This document shows, piece after piece, positions 60,981 through 64,000 of a stretch of DNA of 64,000 bases. The notes under the pieces were generated by a model. It was not told the DNA's origin and did not search any database. It saw only the letters and a list, made by a program, of their open reading frames with translations. Numbering within the stretch: position 1 is the first letter of the stretch; each line of letters starts with the position of its first letter. Position numbers and translations under genes: made by a program. This DNA is from Dethiosulfovibrio russensis (GTDB lineage Bacteria; Synergistota; Synergistia; Synergistales; Dethiosulfovibrionaceae): NCBI RefSeq assembly GCF_021568855.1, contig NZ_JAKGUG010000012.1, positions 1 through 64,000 of the forward strand. The letters run 5' to 3'.

Positions 60981-62444
60981 ATGCCTCTTAGCACCGTACT
61001 GACCGATCACCATCTCTGGCTGTTGATATTGGGGATACATAACGTCTCCTCCTGGATGATAAGGGTTACCATGCTGGCTGTTGTTCCCATGAGACACACC
61101 CCGGGAGCCGCCATGGCCTGGCTGGTGGTCATCTTTTTCTGGCCCTGGCCATGCCTGCTGCTGTACCTGGCCATGGGGTCCAACCTTCTGCCTCAGAGAA
61201 GACTGAAGAGACATCAGAGACTCCTCAGAGAGCTGTCTACCGTGAGAATAAGGTGTCACCAGACACTGTGCGCTCTGTCACCGGAGCTTCCGAGATCGCT
61301 ACACAGAATATCCTCTCTGGCCGAGACTCTGGGACACATGGCGATAGTCGGGGGAAACGACGGGAAGCTTATATCCAAGGCGTCCGATCTCTCCTCGCTA
61401 CTGGTGGGAGACATAGACGAATCTAAAGAGACCGTGGACCTGCTCTACTATATATTCTCCGACGACAACATAGGAGGCCCGGTGATAGAAGCCCTGACCA
61501 GAGCCTCCAAAAGAGGGGTTCAGTGTCGTCTTATGATAGACAGCGTCGGATCGGGCTCTCTTATAAAGGAAGGAAGGGTCGAGTGGCTAAGGGCCCAGGG
61601 AGTTTCGGTAGCGGAGGCCCTTCCGGCAAGTCTTTTCAGGAGACATGCCGCCCGATTCGACCTTAGAAATCACAGAAAGATAGCCATCGTAGACGGATCC
61701 GTGGCCTACACAGGCTCTCACAACATGATAGATCCCAGATATGGACACAGGGATCTAGTATGGCGCGATATGTCCATCAGGCTCAAGGGACCGGTGGTGA
61801 GACAGCTCCAAGCAGTTTTTCTGGAAGATTGGTTCGTCGAGACCGGAGAGGAACCGGACCTCAAACAACTCACCGCCCCGGTGGACCAGTGGGGTGACAT
61901 ATCGGTACAGACCGTTCCCAGCGGTCCGAACTACAGAACGGAGAACTATCAGAGACTGATAGTCAGCGCCATGCACGACGCTACAAGACGGGTGATAATA
62001 ACCACCCCTTACCTCGTTCCCGACGAGAGCCTTCTCCAGGCTATGGAGGTAGCGGCCCTCAGAGGCGTCAGGGTTCAATTGATAGTCCCATCCCGAAGCG
62101 ACCAGTTTCTGGTGGGACACGCAGCCAGGTCCTATTACCAGGAGCTTATGGATATGGGGATAGAGATCTACCAGTTTTCCGATGGACTACTCCACGCCAA
62201 GACCATGACGGTAGACGGGGAGCTTGCATTCTTCGGATCCAGCAACTTCGACATAAGATCCTTCGCCTTGAACTTCGAGATAAACCTAATCTTCTACGGC
62301 AAGGAGGAGGCTACCGCCATGGTGGAGGCACAGGAACGTTTTCTGGCGAAGTCGATAAGGCTCACGTCGTCCAGATGGAAGGATAGGCCCTTGGGGGTGA
62401 GAACACTGGAAAGCGCAACCAGGCTTTTCAGTCCTCTGTTATGA
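60981..62444 (+). CDS. cls: Cardiolipin synthase (phospholipase D family)
   Basis: 487 aa. Two N-terminal membrane helices (about 12-30 and 40-60) are followed by two HKD motifs: NHRKIAIVDGSVAYTGS (His231, Lys233) and LHAKTMTVDGELAFFGSSN (His405, Lys407). It condenses two phosphatidylglycerols to cardiolipin at the membrane. Its TGA overlaps the next gene's ATG as ATGA (62441-62444), so the propeller protein is translationally coupled to it. Confidence 0.95.
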   Translation: MPLSTVLTDHHLWLLILGIHNVSSWMIRVTMLAVVPMRHTPGAAMAWLVVIFFWPWPCLLLYLAMGSNLLPQRRLKRHQRLLRELSTVRIRCHQTLCALSPELPRSLHRISSLAETLGHMAIVGGNDGKLISKASDLSSLLVGDIDESKETVDLLYYIFSDDNIGGPVIEALTRASKRGVQCRLMIDSVGSGSLIKEGRVEWLRAQGVSVAEALPASLFRRHAARFDLRNHRKIAIVDGSVAYTGSHNMIDPRYGHRDLVWRDMSIRLKGPVVRQLQAVFLEDWFVETGEEPDLKQLTAPVDQWGDISVQTVPSGPNYRTENYQRLIVSAMHDATRRVIITTPYLVPDESLLQAMEVAALRGVRVQLIVPSRSDQFLVGHAARSYYQELMDMGIEIYQFSDGLLHAKTMTVDGELAFFGSSNFDIRSFALNFEINLIFYGKEEATAMVEAQERFLAKSIRLTSSRWKDRPLGVRTLESATRLFSPLL

Positions 62445-64000
62445 GAGTTATCGCCGCGATATCGACCTTGATCCTCCTGGCCGGGATAGCCTCCGCCCAG
62501 GAGGAAATCATATTCGAAAACCTATCCCTAGAGGAAGGGCTCTCCCAGACCACTGTCAGGGCTATCCTCATGGACAAGACCGGCTACATGTGGTTCGGAA
62601 CGGACGGAGGTCTTAACCGATACGACGGATACGAATTCAAAATCTACCGTAAAAGATGGGGCCGAGACGACGGACTCTCGGACAACGTCGTGACCTCACT
62701 GGCAGAGGGCGAACGAGGCTATCTGTGGATAGGCACCTCCGGAGGGCTGGATCGACTGAACATGGCTACTGGAACGATAGAACACTACAGAAACGACCCT
62801 GCCGACGAAAACAGCCTGAGAGATCACGAGATAACGTCCCTCTGCGTGGACCGTTCGGGAACCCTATGGATAGGGACGACGGAAGGTCTGGAGAAGTCCA
62901 TCGACATGGGCGGTGAATTCGAACATCAGAGAGATCTGCCCGAAGCCCCCGAGGAAGGGGTCAATATCTTAAAAGCCGATCGTTCCGGAGGAATTTGGAT
63001 AGGGACCGACAGGGCCCTGTACAGAAAGGACGACGACGGCTACTCCCGCTACGTGATGAAAGGCTTAGGTAACGACTCGAACAGGGCCGTAACGGCCATA
63101 GAGGAGGACCACCGTTACCGGATCTGGGTGGGAACGAGATCCGGTAAGCTCTATGGTCTGGACAGACAGTCGGAAAAATTCGCCCCGGTATCTCTACCCA
63201 CTGATAAAACCGGGCTCTCCAGATCGATAACGTCCATATACGAGGACATCGCGGGAGAGCTATGGATAGGGACCGACGGGAACGGGGTTATCCGCTTCGA
63301 CCCAAACTCCGGAAGCACCTCGGTCTACCGCAGGGACGACACATCTCCCCACGGTCTCAGAGGAAACATAGTCCTCTCTATTTTCGGGGACACGGGGTCG
63401 TCGATATACTTCGGAGATCTTACAGGCATCATCTGGATGGGGACCTTCTCCGACGGAGTGGAAAAGGTTCACCTAAAGAAACCCTTCCAGAGGTACGACA
63501 GCAAATCCTACAACGTCAAGGGCCTTGTAGGACAGGACGTCAGGGCACTGTGGAAGGACAAAGACGGCACCCTCTGGGCCGGCACCTACGGCGACGGACT
63601 CAGGGTTATCGACGAGAGAAAGGGCACTTCGGGGACCATAAGGCACAACCCGCAAGACCCCATGAGTCCCGACAGCGACAGAATACTATCCATATTCAGA
63701 TGCGACGACGATAGACTCCTGGTAGGAACGGACTCGGGACTGGACAGCTTCGACGGCAACGTCTTCGATACGATCCCCTTTATAGGCATGAAGGAATCTC
63801 CACCGGTTCGATCCATGACCCAGGGCAACGACGGAACCCTCTGGATCGGAACGGAAAGAGGACTATTCCGACTGGACGGAGCGATGGCCCTACCGGAAGA
63901 CGGATGGGAGTGCCTTGCCGAAGCGGAGATAACCTCCATGGCCTTTAGAGACGGAATACTGTGGGTAGGCACCGACGACGACGGTCTATTCTCCTTATCT
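62441..64000 (+). CDS. Two-component-type beta-propeller sensor (5' part, runs off the window)
   Basis: 520 aa visible, open to the window edge. A signal peptide (RVIAAISTLILLAGIASA) is followed by EIIFENLSLEEGLSQTTVRAILMDKTGYMWFGTDGGLNRYDG, the classical opening of periplasmic sensor propellers. Eleven WxGT-type repeats are visible (WFGT, WIGT, WVGT, WMGT, WAGT) with about 40-50 residues between them. In related proteins a membrane helix and a histidine kinase, GGDEF or other output follow; which one is unknown here. ATG 62441 overlaps cls. Confidence 0.88.
   Translation, partial: MRVIAAISTLILLAGIASAQEEIIFENLSLEEGLSQTTVRAILMDKTGYMWFGTDGGLNRYDGYEFKIYRKRWGRDDGLSDNVVTSLAEGERGYLWIGTSGGLDRLNMATGTIEHYRNDPADENSLRDHEITSLCVDRSGTLWIGTTEGLEKSIDMGGEFEHQRDLPEAPEEGVNILKADRSGGIWIGTDRALYRKDDDGYSRYVMKGLGNDSNRAVTAIEEDHRYRIWVGTRSGKLYGLDRQSEKFAPVSLPTDKTGLSRSITSIYEDIAGELWIGTDGNGVIRFDPNSGSTSVYRRDDTSPHGLRGNIVLSIFGDTGSSIYFGDLTGIIWMGTFSDGVEKVHLKKPFQRYDSKSYNVKGLVGQDVRALWKDKDGTLWAGTYGDGLRVIDERKGTSGTIRHNPQDPMSPDSDRILSIFRCDDDRLLVGTDSGLDSFDGNVFDTIPFIGMKESPPVRSMTQGNDGTLWIGTERGLFRLDGAMALPEDGWECLAEAEITSMAFRDGILWVGTDDDGLFSLS

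Noticed and set aside
1-64000. CRISPR arrays, insertion sequences, phage genes or tRNA genes
   Set aside because: No direct-repeat arrays, transposase-like proteins, terminal repeats or cloverleaf sequences were seen on either strand.

Overview
The window reads as chromosomal DNA of a strictly anaerobic, amino-acid, peptide and organic-acid fermenting bacterium. The probable affiliation is Synergistota (Dethiosulfovibrio-like). This is inferred from the gene repertoire: Na+-coupled transport, citrate lyase, ferredoxin-type proteins, oligopeptide ABC uptake, glutaminase and 2-hydroxycarboxylate transport. It also rests on codon style and the frequent use of TTG starts behind strong Shine-Dalgarno sequences. 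No rRNA, tRNA, insertion sequence, phage or CRISPR array was seen.

Layout. 0-3.2 kb (minus): a low-GC pair, a heavy-metal-type P-type ATPase and a truncated SPFH/HflK-like membrane protein. 3.3-6.7 kb (plus): feoA-feoB-small Cys-rich protein, then a peroxiredoxin. 6.8-8.8 kb (plus): a HisC-like aminotransferase and an EamA exporter. 8.8-13.5 kb (minus): an aspartate-family operon (74-aa protein, lysC, asd, hom, patatin) behind a promoter, a short leader ORF rich in Thr/Met/Cys codons and a terminator. 13.5-15.8 kb (minus): three unknown genes, one a duplicated zinc-ribbon-like protein. 15.9-18.3 kb (plus): a CobT-like protein and a COG2509 flavoprotein. 18.4-21.7 kb (minus): an iron/siderophore ABC transporter with trmO. 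21.8-25.3 kb: nudC, then a stand-alone trpB behind a complete Trp-leader attenuator (four consecutive Trp codons), then an MFS exporter. 25.4-29.8 kb: Fe-alcohol dehydrogenase and a folate cluster (PTPS of the dual-motif type, long FolP, FolK-FolE2 fusion). 29.8-38.6 kb: DUF362 ferredoxin, a tail-anchored unknown, a GntR regulator, an M23 peptidase, a chemoreceptor, and an AGCS symporter with glutaminase. 38.6-44.3 kb (minus): malic enzyme, CitS-type carrier and citrate lyase citDEF-citX. 44.4-49.1 kb: an unknown gene preceded by a 20-aa hydrophobic ORF, a secreted FAD oxidoreductase and a GltD-like oxidoreductase. 49.2-53.9 kb (minus): a tightly overlapping DeoR, CitA/CitB-type two-component and ABC-2 exporter operon. 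54.1-59.7 kb (plus): a dipeptide/oligopeptide ABC operon. 59.8-64 kb: cold-shock protein, an EEP-family hydrolase, cardiolipin synthase and the start of a two-component-type propeller sensor that runs off the window.

How the genes fit together. Peptides enter by the Dpp-type system, and glutamine or alanine probably by the AGCS carrier, feeding glutaminase and aminotransferases. Citrate or malate enters by the CitS-type carrier and is split by citrate lyase or decarboxylated by malic enzyme. The CitA/CitB-type pair 7 kb away is a plausible sensor. Amino-acid biosynthesis genes retained here (lysC-asd-hom and trpB) both sit behind leader-peptide attenuators, neither of which a standard gene caller would list. 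These two leaders, and the folate cluster that appears to lack FolE and FolB, are the most interesting parts of the window.
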